Below the pieces are notes generated by a model. The model had not been told where the DNA came from. It ran no database searches and worked only from the letters and a program-made list of their open reading frames with translations. Of a stretch of 64,000 nt of DNA, positions 32,727 through 54,140 are shown one piece after another; position 1 is the stretch's first letter; the number at the start of each line of letters is the position of its first letter. The DNA comes from Cyprinodon diabolis (taxonomy: Eukaryota > Chordata > Actinopteri > Cyprinodontiformes > Cyprinodontidae): contig CM060070.1 in the NCBI GenBank assembly GCA_030533445.1, positions 31,296,001 to 31,360,000 on the forward strand. The letters are read 5' to 3'. A program made the translations under genes and the position numbers.

Positions 32727-34338
32727 CAGGTGCTGGTCATAAAATTAGAATATCATGAAAAAGTAGATTGATTTCAGTAATTCCATTTAAAAAGTGAAAC
32801 TTGTATATTATATTCATACATTACATACAAACTCATATATTTCAGATGTTTATTTTGTTTAATTTTGATGATTACAAATGACAACAAATGAAAATCTCAA
32901 ATTCATCATATCAGAAAATTAGAATATTACTGAAGACCAATAAAAACAAAGGATTTATAGAAATGTTGGCCAACTGAAAAGTATGAACATGAAAAGTATG
33001 AGCATGTACAGCACTCAGTATTTAGTTGGGCCTCCTTTGGCCTGTATTACTGCAGCAATGCGGCGTGGCATGGAGTCGATCAGTCTGTGGCACTGCTCAG
33101 GTGTTATGATAGCCCAGGTTGCTCTAATAGTGGCTTTTAGCTCTTCTGAATTGTTGGGTCTGGTGTATTGCATCTTCTTCTTCACAATACCCCATAGATT
33201 TTCTATGGGGTTAAGGTCAGGAGAGTTTGCTGGCCAATTAAGAACAGGGATACCATGGTCCTTCAACCAGGTACTGGTAGCTTTGGCACTGTGTGCAGGT
33301 GCCAAGTCCTGTTGGAAAATGAAATCTGCATCTCCAAAAAGTTGGTCAGCTGCAGGAAGCATGAAGTGCTCTAAAACTTCCTGGTATGTGGCTGCGTTGA
33401 CCCTGGACCTCAGAAAACACAATGGACCAACACCAGCAGACGACATGGCACCCCAAACCATCACTGACTGTGGAAACTTTACACTGGACTTCAAGCAACG
33501 TGGATGAAGTGCCTCTCTTCTTTTCCTCCAGACTCTGGGACCTTGATTTCCAAAGGAAATGCAAAATTTACTTTCATCAGAGAACATGACTTTGGACCAC
33601 TCACCAGCAGTCCAGTCCTGTTTCTCTTTAGCCCAGGCAAGACGCTTCTGACGCTGTCTGTGGTTCAAGAGTGGCTTGACACAAGGAATGCGACAGCAGA
33701 AACCCATGTCTTTCATACGTCTGTGTGTGGTGGTTCTTGAAGCACTCACTCCAGCTGCAGTCCACTCTTTGTGAATCTCCCCCACATTTTTGAATGGGTT
33801 TTGTTTCACAATCCTCTCCAGGGTGCGGTTATCTCTCTTGCTTGTACACTTTTTTCGACCACATCTTTTCCTTCCCTTCGCCTCTCTATTAATGTGCTTG
33901 GACACTGAGCTCTGTGAACAGCCAGCCTCTTTAGCGATGACCTTTTGTGTCTTGCCCTCCTTGTGCAAGGTGTCGATGGTCGTCTTTTGGACAACTGTCA
34001 AGTCAGCAGTCTTCCCCATGATTGTGTAGCCTATAGAACTAGACTGAAAGACCATTTAAAGGCTTTTGCAGGTGGTTTGAGTTAATTAGCTGATTAGAGT
34101 GTGGCACCAGGGGCCATCAATTTTGAACCTTTTCACAATATTCTAATTTTCTGATATGATGAATTTGAGATTTTCATTTGTTGTCATTTGTAATCATCAA
34201 AATTAAACAAAATAAACATCTGAAATATATGAAATTGTATGTAATGTATGAATATAATATACAAGTTTCACTTTTTAAATGGAATTACTGAAATCAATCT
34301 ACTTTTTCATGATATTCTAATTTTATGACCAGCACCTG
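32727..34338 (-). mobile_element. Tc1-like transposon with about 205-bp inverted repeats, apparently intact
   Basis: 1612 bp flanked by TA (32725-32726, 34339-34340), ends CAGGTGCTGGTCATAAAATT and inverse. The two arms (about 32727-32932 and 34133-34338) differ by only a few bases. Its transposase ORF is complete. Inserted into the 3' UTR of the L2 LINE. Confidence 0.97.
33015..34055 (-). CDS. Tc1-like transposase, intact ORF
   Basis: 346 residues; a second Met at 13 (MGKTADLTVVQKTTI) is the likelier start. DD34E transposase with an N-terminal helix-turn-helix (AKEAGCSQSSVSKHINR), a basic linker GRKRCGRKKC, a second helix-turn-helix (SASRTTTHRRMKDMGF), and catalytic motifs MFSDESKF (D), QQDLAPAHSA (D) and DLNPIENLWG (E). 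No stop or frameshift is seen and the C-terminus ...GGPTKY is typical. Compared with the decayed sister copy at 28345-29375, it is clean. It acts only on its own element family. Confidence 0.95.
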   Translation of the reverse strand: MVFQSSSIGYTIMGKTADLTVVQKTTIDTLHKEGKTQKVIAKEAGCSQSSVSKHINREAKGRKRCGRKKCTSKRDNRTLERIVKQNPFKNVGEIHKEWTAAGVSASRTTTHRRMKDMGFCCRIPCVKPLLNHRQRQKRLAWAKEKQDWTAGEWSKVMFSDESKFCISFGNQGPRVWRKRREALHPRCLKSSVKFPQSVMVWGAMSSAGVGPLCFLRSRVNAATYQEVLEHFMLPAADQLFGDADFIFQQDLAPAHSAKATSTWLKDHGIPVLNWPANSPDLNPIENLWGIVKKKMQYTRPNNSEELKATIRATWAIITPEQCHRLIDSMPRRIAAVIQAKGGPTKY

Positions 34339-34420
34339 TATTGTGTCACTTGTTCAGTGACAAAATACATTGCACTTTGTTCAGTTTTGTCCTTATTTGA
34401 AATTACATTTTTAGCCTGAG

Positions 34421-35382
34421 AGCGTAAAAAGAGTTTTTTTTTCATTAATCTGACTTAATCTTCTCAGATTATAAACAATATGTTTAACAGCAGTCTTTGT
34501 CCAGGGATTTTAATTTAAATCATTTGGCATCAATAAAATGTTGGATTTTAAAAGTTTGTTGAAAATGTTCAATCAGTATTCTATTTATTCATTTTTATTA
34601 AAAAAGGAATACATCACCAGTAGGAATACATCACCAGTTCTTGTTCCACCATTGATCTTATCATTAAGCTGATGTTTAATTAAATTCTTGCAGTTTTCCA
34701 TCCAATCAATCAAGTAGATCAGAGAACATAAACTAATTAATGGTCACCAAGGTCAGCTCATTTCCTTATTTCTAGAGCCGCAGAATTTAAAAATGTACAT
34801 ATATTATGTTATGCTATGCATAAATTCATTCTGATGGAGCAGATACTCTTATCGTTCCATGTCTTCAAGCTGAAAGCCATTAAATATCATTGTTTGAAGG
34901 AGATTGCTTCATAAGTGTACTTTTATGGAGTACCTACTTAATTAATGATACTATCTCCTTTAGTTTCAAGGTAAACATGGAAACCTTTATTAAAAGACAA
35001 TCCAGCAAAGGGTTACCACAAATGACAATGTCCTGAGCTGGAGAGCAAAGATAGAAATAATCTTTAATATATTACAGAAAGGTAATTGTTAATGTGAGTT
35101 TTTTAATCTAAACGGAAATTTTACTCATTTTTCTTTTTAAGTGTGTTATCATTCAAAGTGAATCAAGTCCCATTTGTAAAGAACATACAGTGAAAAGGAA
35201 GTAATTTCTCCAAAGGTGAAACAAAAAGTCCAGATTTCAGTTTGCAAACATACTCATTGACAAAGACATTGATCTCTGAAGGTCTTATAAGATGTTCCTC
35301 CATATCAACCATCATTAAATTTAGACTGGAAAGGAAAAAGCCTGAAAGCACCATTCCATCCGAGGAGTTCGTCAGATTTACA
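34421..35382. other. AT-rich intergenic DNA
   Basis: No gene recognised. A direct repeat, AGGAATACATCACCAGT, occurs twice near 34606-34640. Confidence 0.55.
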
Positions 35383-35720
35383 TCCATCCATCTTCTTCTT
35401 GTGCTTCAGGGTTAAGCGAGCCTATGTCCAACAGAATATGGGTAAATAGTGGGGTGCATCCTGGATAGGTTAAAACCGATTGCGGTAAAACGTTTAGACA
35501 CACAACCATTCCTGCACCCACACTTACACCTAACCCTGATTTAGGTACACCATTTAATTTAACAATCGTGTTTTGGGCCTATGCAGAAGCCCATACCTAC
35601 ACAGGCAGCACATGCAAATACCATGTAAAAGACCCTCGGCAGGAATATCAAACCCAGAACCTTCTTGCTGCAGGCCAACAATGCTACAAAATGCACCACC
35701 ATGCAGCAGTTATACAGATT
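35383..35720 (+). repeat. Dispersed teleost repeat (CATCCATC...GCTACAAAATGC type)
   Basis: It begins CATCCATCC and passes GGGGTGCATCCTGGATAGG, CACACAACCATTCCTGCACC, GCAGCACATGCAAATACCAT, AACCCAGAACCTTCTTGCTG and ends at CAACAATGCTACAAAATGC. This order of phrases is familiar from a very common teleost interspersed repeat whose class I cannot state with confidence. No protein encoded. Confidence 0.6.
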
Positions 35721-35934
35721 TTTCTGAAAACCAATCTCTTATTATTCCAGGATTAAGCAATAAAAATTATGTACATAAGCTTTATTATCCTAAATTTGGA
35801 TTATGCACCAAGGTGCCCCTTCAACCCCATGTCCAATCAAGCAATTGTCACAAAGTCTTATATTCTATATTCACACCGAGTCAAATGAGGTTTTCGTACA
35901 GAAAAGCTGAGTGGAAAGATGAAACTGCCTGAAA

Positions 35935-36092
35935 ATGGAGGAGCTGTAATGGGCATTAAAAAACTTTTTCGTATTTATTTTTCTTTTAAATTTGCACTAA
36001 TTGCTTGTACTGTTTTTTCTTTTTCGAGAAATTTCGTTGCACCCCTGTGGAGCAATGACAAATAAAGAATTCTGATTCTGATTCTGATACCA
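35935..36092 (+). mobile_element. L2-type LINE 3' tail with TTCTGA repeats
   Basis: CGTTGCACCCCTGTGGAGCA, then AATGACAAATAAAG and GAATTCTGATTCTGATTCTG is the characteristic 3' tail of teleost L2 elements, with the terminal 6-base microsatellite. Only the last about 150 bases are clear. Confidence 0.75.
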
Positions 36093-36099
36093 CACCAGT

Positions 36100-38027
36100 G
36101 GGTGGCGTCTTAATGCTGCCACAGGAGTGAAGAAGGCACCACGAACAACAATGAAGTCAAAAGGGAGAGAGGAGGCGTTTTTGTGGAGGCAGACGACAGA
36201 GGAGCAACAGTAAGCGTAAAATCATCATTAAATTTAGCTGCTTCTACAACATAGTGCCTAAAATAAATCTGCAACTCTAAAGTTGGTTGTTGTTGCAGTG
36301 TGTGTGAGGGCTATGTTGGCTCCCATGCCAGTTTGTGGCCAATTAATTAGACAGAGGTAGTTTGACGAAGTCACCATGGGGAACAACTTCAAATGTATCC
36401 ACTCTGGGAGCAGATTTCAATGTAGATGGTTTTGCTTTGTCTGGATTGGACACCCTAAAACCTTTGCTGCACTCTGTGCAAAAAAAACAGGCTTCATCTG
36501 AACAGAACCTACAAAGATTTTATGATTCTTAAAAGAAGTAAACCAGATTTGAGATTAATTTGAATCTGTTAATATAGTACTGTGGATTTTATTCTCTTCT
36601 CTTAGGCAAATAAAAAGATTGCTAAATTTGTCAAACCTGCAAACTTTTCAGTTTCCCGAAATTATGAACACGGTGGTCAAGTAAATGAGATGGTTAGCTG
36701 TTTCACACCCTTCTTCTTTTTCATTTTTTGTAGATGTAACATTTATTTTTTGTCCTAGAAATTCCCCACATCCAATCTGCCAATCTAAGAGTTACACTGT
36801 GAGAGAAAAAAGGTCAATTTGTAGATTAAAAAAGAAGAGTTGCTTTGATTGACACTGGGTCGCCCCCAATGACCATCCAACGTCAGCAGGATCCCTCTTT
36901 GCTTCATGAAGACTTTGGTAATCAAAGCGATGGCTCAGGGTGATGATTAGGAGAGCTATTGATGCAGAGACTTTCAGCATGATTAAAGACCTAGCATGAC
37001 AGAGTAAAACAAAAGAAGGAGATTGGAGACAGTGAGAGAGCGAGTCAGCAAGCACAATAATGGCTCATCACTCTAGTTTAAGCTGAAGTACTTTTTTCTG
37101 TGTGTAAATAGTGTGAAGAATAGAATGGTTATGTGATTAGATGCCGTTTCAAGCAAAATAGTGTGGAACATATCCAATTAACAAAAAAGGACAAAGGAGG
37201 AGGGAATTAAAACCTTTTGATTTGAGTTGATTTATTTATCAGACACTGAAGCAGAAACTGAATGATTTCTCTGTCTCAGTTATTGTAAAAGCTATCTGCA
37301 AAATGCAGAACAACAATAGCGGAAAAATCCAAATCACTGTAGATATGGTGAGCAAACTATACTCTCATAACCCATGTGACATTATGTGAAGACTGAATAT
37401 TTAGATCTCCAAACAGCAGAAAGAAAATGTTCAGTCGTTTGGTCAACATGTTGGATTTCAATGACTTTAGAAATAGAATAAGAGGAGATACACTTCAGAC
37501 TGTTTCCATTGTTTAACAAAACAATAAGCACATAAATTATGTGGATGAGATGTGCCGGTATTGGGTATTGGACAGAAACCAGGCTACATGTTGTGTTGGT
37601 TAAACGTTGTCTCAAAGGAAATTGCTCATCAATATCCTATCAATCTACAATGATTGATCTGTTTTTGTGAAGTCAGATACAACTTTCTATTTTTAGCTTA
37701 AATGTGTCACAACAGCAATTACAGCATCATCATACAAAAACACCACAGATTTCATGGCAAATGTGTCAGAAAATATATTCAGACATGCTCTGCAGTTGTG
37801 GTTGACACAGCGGCTTCCCAGCAGGAGACGTTCTGCGGGAGGCTTGCTCTGACAACAGGAAATATTTACCCCTGACTCTTGGGAAACGAGAATGAAGGCA
37901 AGACATGGTACTCAAAGTCTGCTGTAGAAATCAAAGTGTTTTGTTTGTTGAACGTCCAGAATAGCTGATGATACTCCCTGGCTGTTTGTTATTATGACAG
38001 TTTTTGTGGTGCAAATGAACGCATCCG
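36100..38027. other. Intergenic DNA, nothing recognised
   Basis: No exon or transposon protein seen. The stretch 37790-37900 is less AT-rich than its surroundings and could be conserved non-coding DNA, but nothing in the sequence proves it. Confidence 0.5.
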
Positions 38028-38346
38028 CAATGTTAGCAGGTGGGCAGAAAGGAAATGGTGATCTAAGTCAAAGATAATGTGGTCCTTTTGCACACACATT
38101 TGGGTTTTCTTCCTCTTTAACAATGGGGTATTTTGACCTGGTGAGTATAGTGCATTGTATAAGGATTGGCCACCTATGTTCATGTGACTACAGTTGCACA
38201 TATTATTCGGAAATGTAAGATCCATGGGACTGTAAACAACCTCCATGCACCTATAAATGGTAACAAAAAAGCCCTGAAAAGATCGGTGTCAGATCATCGT
38301 TGTTGACTTAGATCACTATTTCCTTTCTACCCACCTGCTAACATTG
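38028..38346. repeat. Foldback element with 44-bp inverted arms
   Basis: Arm 38028-38071 (CAATGTTAGCAGGTGGGCAG...) and arm 38303-38346 are inverted copies differing at about two positions, separated by 231 bases of unrelated sequence. The size fits a MITE or foldback; no target duplication is obvious. Confidence 0.75.
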
Positions 38347-39893
38347 CCGTGGTTTTCATCTAGATAAACCTGAAACATGTTAAAGGTGTGGTAAAACTTT
38401 TGCTAGAATAAATGCTTTTTTTTCCTACCCAGCATTTAAATACTATGAAACGAGTGGAATTCAACGTTTGCATGTGCCAACAGTTCAATGATCTAAGTGT
38501 CATGACATTTATATGTCAAATCTAAGTTTAGAAGCAATAAGATGACCTGAAATTATCTTATCTGGCTCTGGCAGTGTGTTGTAATTTGGTACTTCTTTAA
38601 CATATATTTAATTATTCAACCTTTTCATTTCTTGGAATGTAAGAATATTGGAATGGATCTACTCACCAGTCCACAAGCATGTATAGTTTAAACAGTGGAA
38701 AACTTCAGACACACACACACAGAGTGGGGTCCTTGAAGTCAGGTACCCAGTCTCTGAAAATGTCAATGTTTTAGATTGAATTTTGACCAAAGTAGCTGTG
38801 AAGGGGACGACTCTTTCATCCTATCATAGTATGGATACCATAGACAGGTGAGATTATATGAGGAAGCCATGGAAACCACCTTTCTCCATAAAGCAAATAT
38901 GTCAACATGTCAGTCAGGGAGAGCAAAGTCTGACTCATTAGATAAGAGCTTGTCTGTCCCACCTTTGGCCCAGTTTTCTGCCCTTCTCTCCTTCTCATTT
39001 TTCTGTGCTTCCCTTCCTGTCTAGAAATAAGATCTTTTAAGGCAGAACTCAGACATGACAAAAAGAGGTATTGAGCTTATGCTCAGAGTGAATTTTTAAT
39101 AAACAAAACAAAGCATTTCATCGTAGCATTTCAAAACAATTGCCATCTTGCTTTGTCACCTTTCATCTGATGCAATTACACTCATAGCTGAATCTAAACA
39201 GTTCCAATCTCCTTTTTACCAGATAAAATGTCTGACCGTTTACTTCAAAAATTAGTATACTGAATGAAAAATTTACAGAGAATTGTAATTATATCAGTTT
39301 ATTTTTAGAAATTAATAAATTTAATAAAATGTTTATTAAATACATAAGAAACTCACACAATTGGGCAATTTCAATTTAAGATTAACATCATCAAAATGAA
39401 AATAAAAATGTTATGACAAATAAGAAAAAGGTACATGCTACATACAGTGGAGGTTTTAAAAGTCTAGACACCCCTATTAAAATGCATTTTTTTAACACAA
39501 AAAGACCAAATCAGCATTTTAAAAGTTTTTTGGCAACCAGGCTGCAGTACTCTAATGCCTACTGCAGAAATTCAGCTGAAACTCAACAAAAAGATTTGTA
39601 AAATTCAGTCTGCTTCCCCTATTACTTTGATATAACTTCATCTAAAACATTAGGAGACGTATTCTTACAGAATTCCTCACATCTACTGGGTTCTAAGACA
39701 GCTCTTGTCCACAACATTTCTTCATGTATATATAAATTATATGAACAGTCTTGTTGATTTTAATGTAAAGGGTTGCAAAAATGCTGAAAAAAGACCTCTT
39801 TCTGCATCTTTGGCTTTCTGGGTTTAGAGCTGTTCAGTATTTTCATAAGGCAACCTTAACAAATGATGCTACTACCACCAAATTAGACTATTA
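38347..39893. other. AT-rich intergenic DNA, nothing recognised
   Basis: Short CA run near 38709-38721. No coding signature. Confidence 0.55.
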
Positions 39894-40154
39894 GGGCCGG
39901 ATTTATCAAGATCCAATTTTGCGTGCAGTAATTTGCGCTCGCAAACTGGAATTTTGCGCGTGGGGCTGAACCATGGTTTGCGGGTGATTTAACAAGAGCG
40001 ATTGCGTAACTGATGGCAGGTGCAAAACTGTTGGAGACGCCCTATTTAAATGATGGTTTTGTGCGTTTTGTGGTTTGCGGCAAAGTAGTTTGTAGTTTGT
40101 GCAAACTAGTGCATTAAGAAATTTTAATCTTACAGTGACAGCCCCACCCCCTCC

Positions 40155-40170
<16 letters not shown>

Positions 40171-40237
<67 letters not shown>
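40171..40237. repeat. (AT)n microsatellite
   Basis: About 33 uninterrupted AT units preceded by an A run, inside the Harbinger remnant. Confidence 0.98.
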
Positions 40238-40241
<4 letters not shown>

Positions 40242-40379
40242 TTGGCAACCTTTATTCCCTAAGGTGGTATGTGGCTGAATTTCTACTTCACTGCAGTAAA
40301 AAAAACAACAACAAAAAACAGGTGTTTTGTATTGGCCTGTCGAAAAATGCACATACCAAATGGCTCACAATGGGACTGT

Positions 40380-40790
40380 GGATGAGATGACTGCGCGTAC
40401 GCATCCCCGCAGCATTGGCATGTTGCTCCACAGGCGCAGAGGTCGGGGTTCTCCGGTAGGGCGTCAGGGCGACATGACATTTAGAACGTCGGACAGCACT
40501 TCTGAAAAACGAGATTGGGAGATCCCAGATGCAAAAAAGTGCAATGTTGCAAGGAGTTTTGTGATATCTGGTATTGCGTGGGTCCTCCTTGTGGCTGGCT
40601 CCAAATCCATTCGGAGTTCCCCCAACAGCTCCAAAATGGCAATGCTGGATAAACAATATGTTTTGATGATCGTTTCCTCGTTCATTCCAAAAATATTCAC
40701 ACGGAGTGAAAAAATGCGTTCTCTGCGTCTCCTTGCTTCATTTCCATGTCTCCTTCTTGCGACAATAACCGCTGCCATGTGTGCGCAATT
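40380..40790 (-). pseudogene. HARBI1-like Harbinger transposase N-terminal fragment
   Basis: The minus frame reads RIFSLRVNIFGMNEETIIKT, then LSSIAILELLGELRMDLEPA and ATRRTHAIPDITKLLATLHF, followed by FASGISQSRFSEVLSDVLN, the conserved N-terminal part of PIF/Harbinger nucleases (compare GMNEET, LEPATRRSHAIP, LATLQFLASG). The DDE catalytic part is missing; a frameshift near 40470 and the AT microsatellite region follow. Not a host HARBI1 gene, since it lies within transposon ends. Confidence 0.85.
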
Positions 40791-41411
40791 ATGCATACAG
40801 ACCATTTGCACCTTCTTTTGAAACGTGTTAAATATAGAGTCAGATACCGTTAGCAAAATTGCTTTCAGGTTTGATAAATCACTTTGCGACCGATAAATTA
40901 ATATATTTACATGTTCTCCTCCCACAAGACGCACTTTTGCGTGTAAACGCCCCATATTGCATATCCATTGCAGAAAAAGTACTAAATGGATAAGAGGCGC
41001 TATTTAGCACGTTTTAAAGACCAAATCCATTTAGCACGCTGTTGATAGATCAGTTTGTACATTTTTTAGCGTGCGCAGTGAAATAGCTCACGTTTTTATA
41101 CACGCAAACCTTTGATAGATCCGGCCCATAGTCTCCTGTTCTTCTGTAATGAGCAGTGCTGCTGCATTCTGTCATATATTTTGGAATTCTAGCCAACAGT
41201 TGAAATATCTTCAGACCACAAATTTATCAACAATGTTTTGGGATATTTTAGCCCGACCTGATATTTGGCCTCATAGGTTGACTTTTGGAAACCACTGCAT
41301 TGTTTTAAAAGCATAACAGGAGGGATTTGAAGATAATTACCCTGGTCGTGTAAACAGCAGTCCCTGTTAATTCTCTGCTTCAACATTAGGACGACTGACT
41401 AATTATTTTTC

Positions 41412-51310
<9,899 letters not shown>

Positions 51311-51500
51311 AAGTGAGTGAAAACCTCAAACCAACTAAGTTTTGGTTAAAATATCCAGCCTTCTTGCTTTAGTTTAAATCCAGATTTCCTGTCCGTCTAA
51401 AGATTCTCCACTGTATTTCTCAGCTCCTCCGCCAAGGTCCAGAGTTCAAACTCCAACACAACACACCCAGCTGACTGGTCAGCTTTATCATCATTGGCTG
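51311..51500 (-). promoter_or_regulatory. Proximal upstream region of creb3l3
   Basis: A CCAAT box (minus strand, about 51495-51499) and paired nuclear-receptor-like half-sites, AGGTCC-AG-AGTTCA (51435-51448, DR2 spacing), lie within 200 bases of the start codon. CREB3L3 is known as a target of hepatic nuclear receptors, but the site assignment is speculative and no TATA box is evident. Confidence 0.3.
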
Positions 51501-51967
51501 TATGAAGAGATATCAGCAATCTAATTTGCAGGGAAGAGTACACAATTCATTAACTTAACAAGCTGGTCTGTCTGGAGCCTGAAGACATGAAATCTCCAGT
51601 AAGAGGAGCGAAATCAGAAAGAGCAAAGTCTGGAGCTTTCTTATTTTCTTTGATAATGTATTGACACAAGGAAGGCTCTGACCTTTTGTTTATATTCATA
51701 ACACAATAAGCAAACAAAAAAGATCCCTTTAAGCAAAATGACTTCCAAAAGTTGTTAGAATGGTTTAAAAGAATGAAATATAATTTTTTTTTTTTTACAA
51801 CTGCAATTGTTTCCCAACATATTTAGCTGCAAAAATCAGGGTTGGTTGCATGTACTTGTATTTCGATAACAAGGGTAAAGTGAAAGTAAAAATAGAGTCA
51901 ATACACTTCTTTGATGTTTCTATACAAAAAAAGCCTTTTTATTAAAGCTTCCAGGTAAACATTAAAT

Positions 51968-52472
51968 CTACAGTGTGTAACTTTTAGCGACATCTAGCGG
52001 TCAGACTGCAGACTGCAGCAACATGAACATCTCCCCCCCACCGCTTCTCCCCCCCAATAGTACGGCGAGCGTTACGGGACAAAATGTCTTCCACGACGTC
52101 CGCATCACCTACCTTCTCAAGTGATGAGGTTTGTTTACATAGATAATTTTACAGATAGTATTTAATTAGTCTGTGTAGGGTATAGATTTCATGTAGACTT
52201 AAGATAATAAATATACCCGTTATTTTTTCTACATCGTTGTGACATTTTGGCGATCTCGCAATCGCTAGTTTGTTGGCTCTGCGCTGCCGTGGCGCAAAGA
52301 TGTCTGCCTCCATGGCTGCGAGACCCGCTCCTATGTAATTATAAATAACGAATTCTAAGGCAACGCAAATATTAAGGTTAAGAGGCTGAGCTCGTAGATG
52401 ATGATAAAATAACATAGTTATGTATAATATATTACATTTCTGACTGTATATCGTAATTATTACACACTGTAG
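51968..52472. mobile_element. MITE-like element
   Basis: Ends CTACAGTGTGTAA (51968) and TTACACACTGTAG (52472) are perfect 13-base inverted repeats. The interior is GC-richer than its surroundings, with TAGCGACATCTAGCGG near the left end. No coding; target duplication not clear. Confidence 0.6.
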
Positions 52473-53260
52473 CTTTAATTGTCCACTGTGCTGATTTATC
52501 AATTGCTGCAAAACCTATTTGTCATGCATTCAGTACCTGGTTATTTGTTTCTGTGGGACAAAAAAAAATACCATTCCTATTACATTCAGTATACCACGAG
52601 GAAAATAAATATATCATCCCACCAGCTTAATTCTAACAGGGTTTTTTTTTTCATTATAAGGGATGGTAGCAGAAGGTAATCAAATGAAATAATTAGGACA
52701 TTATATACTCACAGGTTGCTATGGAAATTAATAGCAGTGCAGGGTGGTGAGTAAAAACACATTACTCTTAAACAACATGCACAATGTCTCCACCCTTTAA
52801 TAAGCATTATACTTTTAATAAGATCCCAGACTGAACCTGGTAGTCAATCTAAATATTTTTGAGCTACCCTGAAAAAAAGGTTTAAAATGATTAGACGTTT
52901 TATAATTAAATATAACTACATGAAACAAGGCAATATGTGTTTATAATACTCCAAAGCAGTTTCTGTGTATACTTTGCCAGAAGTGGAATGTGGAGTTTAA
53001 ACTACAGTATGCTCAGCTAGTACTAAGGTGCCCCAAATGTTCCCGGAATGTATCCTGAACTTCATCACACCAGCAACCTGAGTCATGGATAAAATGCAGA
53101 ATGGATTTAAGCTCTCATTATCTAAGCCAAGTTGCTACAGTGCCTCATAAAGTGGGCAATGAAATTAAATAATATGACTAAATCTGATAGTTAAGATCTA
53201 TAATGAATAAATTCTCTGTCTAACTATGAGGAGAGCATTGATTTAAACCTTACTCAAAGT
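52473..53260. other. Intergenic DNA, nothing recognised
   Basis: AT-rich, short chance frames only. Confidence 0.5.
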
Positions 53261-54140
53261 ACTTTCCACAATGGGTGGTACGCTCCAGGAACTTGGACAC
53301 CTGGGCTCTCATCTGGGTCTACCTAGGATGCTAGCGGAGCCTGTGTGCCCTCAGCAATTTGAGCTCTGGGATCGGACCCATCAGGGACTGGGCTCCTTTG
53401 CAGTAGGGCCCCAGGTGCCATCCCAGTGTCCTGTGGTCTGGGGTGTCTTAAGATAGCCCGGGCTCTGTTTGCCTCTTTGTTGGTTCTGGGCCCTTTAGGG
53501 CGAGTCTGGGGATACCCACCCCTGCTATTGAGCATATTTCCATTGCGAAGAAACTTTGTAAATCCTTTATACACGAGCATGCTCATGCATACATACCATG
53601 GTTCCAGGTTTCACAGATATACACTAATAATACAGTAACACTAATAGTACAATGCTTTAGCAACAGATATATATACAACCTGAATTATATAGTGTAATCA
53701 CCAAAGATGTTGCTTTCCACACATGTAATGACTGGGTATCTAAGTGATATCTGCTGCTCTTAAAGCTAGTCTGATGTTTACTTTGGTTGTCTTGTGTTTT
53801 CTTTTGGCTGTTGTTTTGTTCTCTGTTTTCTTTACCTCTCATCTCACACACTTATAGTAGCAGACTTCTAGGAGTTACTGCATTTCTTCTGTGTGGTCTA
53901 TGTTCTCTGTTTTGCTGTTTTGTTTTTTCTTTTCTTTTTCTTTTCTCTCTCTTTTCTATTTCCATTTTTTCTTTCTTCTCTTTATTCTTACCCCGTCTCC
54001 CTTTCTCATCTTCCTCTTCACCATAAGATTTTATTCATTAAATCACCTTATGGCAACAACCATCATGGTCTGCGTGTTAAAGCAAATCCGTTGGGCTGTT
54101 ATCTAGCTCTCATGCATGGATCCCCAGAGCTAAACTGGTA
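53261..54140 (+). other. GC-rich then pyrimidine-rich unclassified stretch
   Basis: 53270-53530 is markedly GC-rich against its surroundings (CCTGGGCTCTC, GATCGGACCCATCAGGGACT, GGGCCCTTTAGGGCG) and 53780-54020 is TC-rich. Frames of 60-87 codons exist on both strands but share no known domain. It may be a diverged LTR or retroelement segment; I cannot support a gene. Confidence 0.4.

Larger units (their letters stand above)
30765..34420 (+). mobile_element. L2-type LINE 3' region split by two Tc1 elements
   Basis: L2 sequence occupies 30765-31301, 32550-32726 and probably 34339-about 34420. It continues the 3' end of ORF2 and its 3' UTR, and the first two segments join across the Tc1 copy at 31302-32549. 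A second, opposite-strand copy at about 55060-57765 matches 30970-31270 closely, which confirms the assignment. Confidence 0.8.
39894..41127 (-). mobile_element. PIF/Harbinger DNA transposon remnant
   Basis: Ends GGGCCGGATTTATCAA (39894) and TTGATAGATCCGGCCC (41127) are near-perfect inverted repeats typical of Harbinger elements. Sequence just inside both ends is rich in GCGTGC-type words. Inside are a HARBI1-like fragment and an AT microsatellite. The symmetry extends outward through GACTAT on both sides, so the exact ends are uncertain. Confidence 0.85.

Noticed and set aside
39906..40352. 148-codon minus ORF including a long Ile-Tyr repeat
   Set aside because: Product of the AT microsatellite; not a protein gene.
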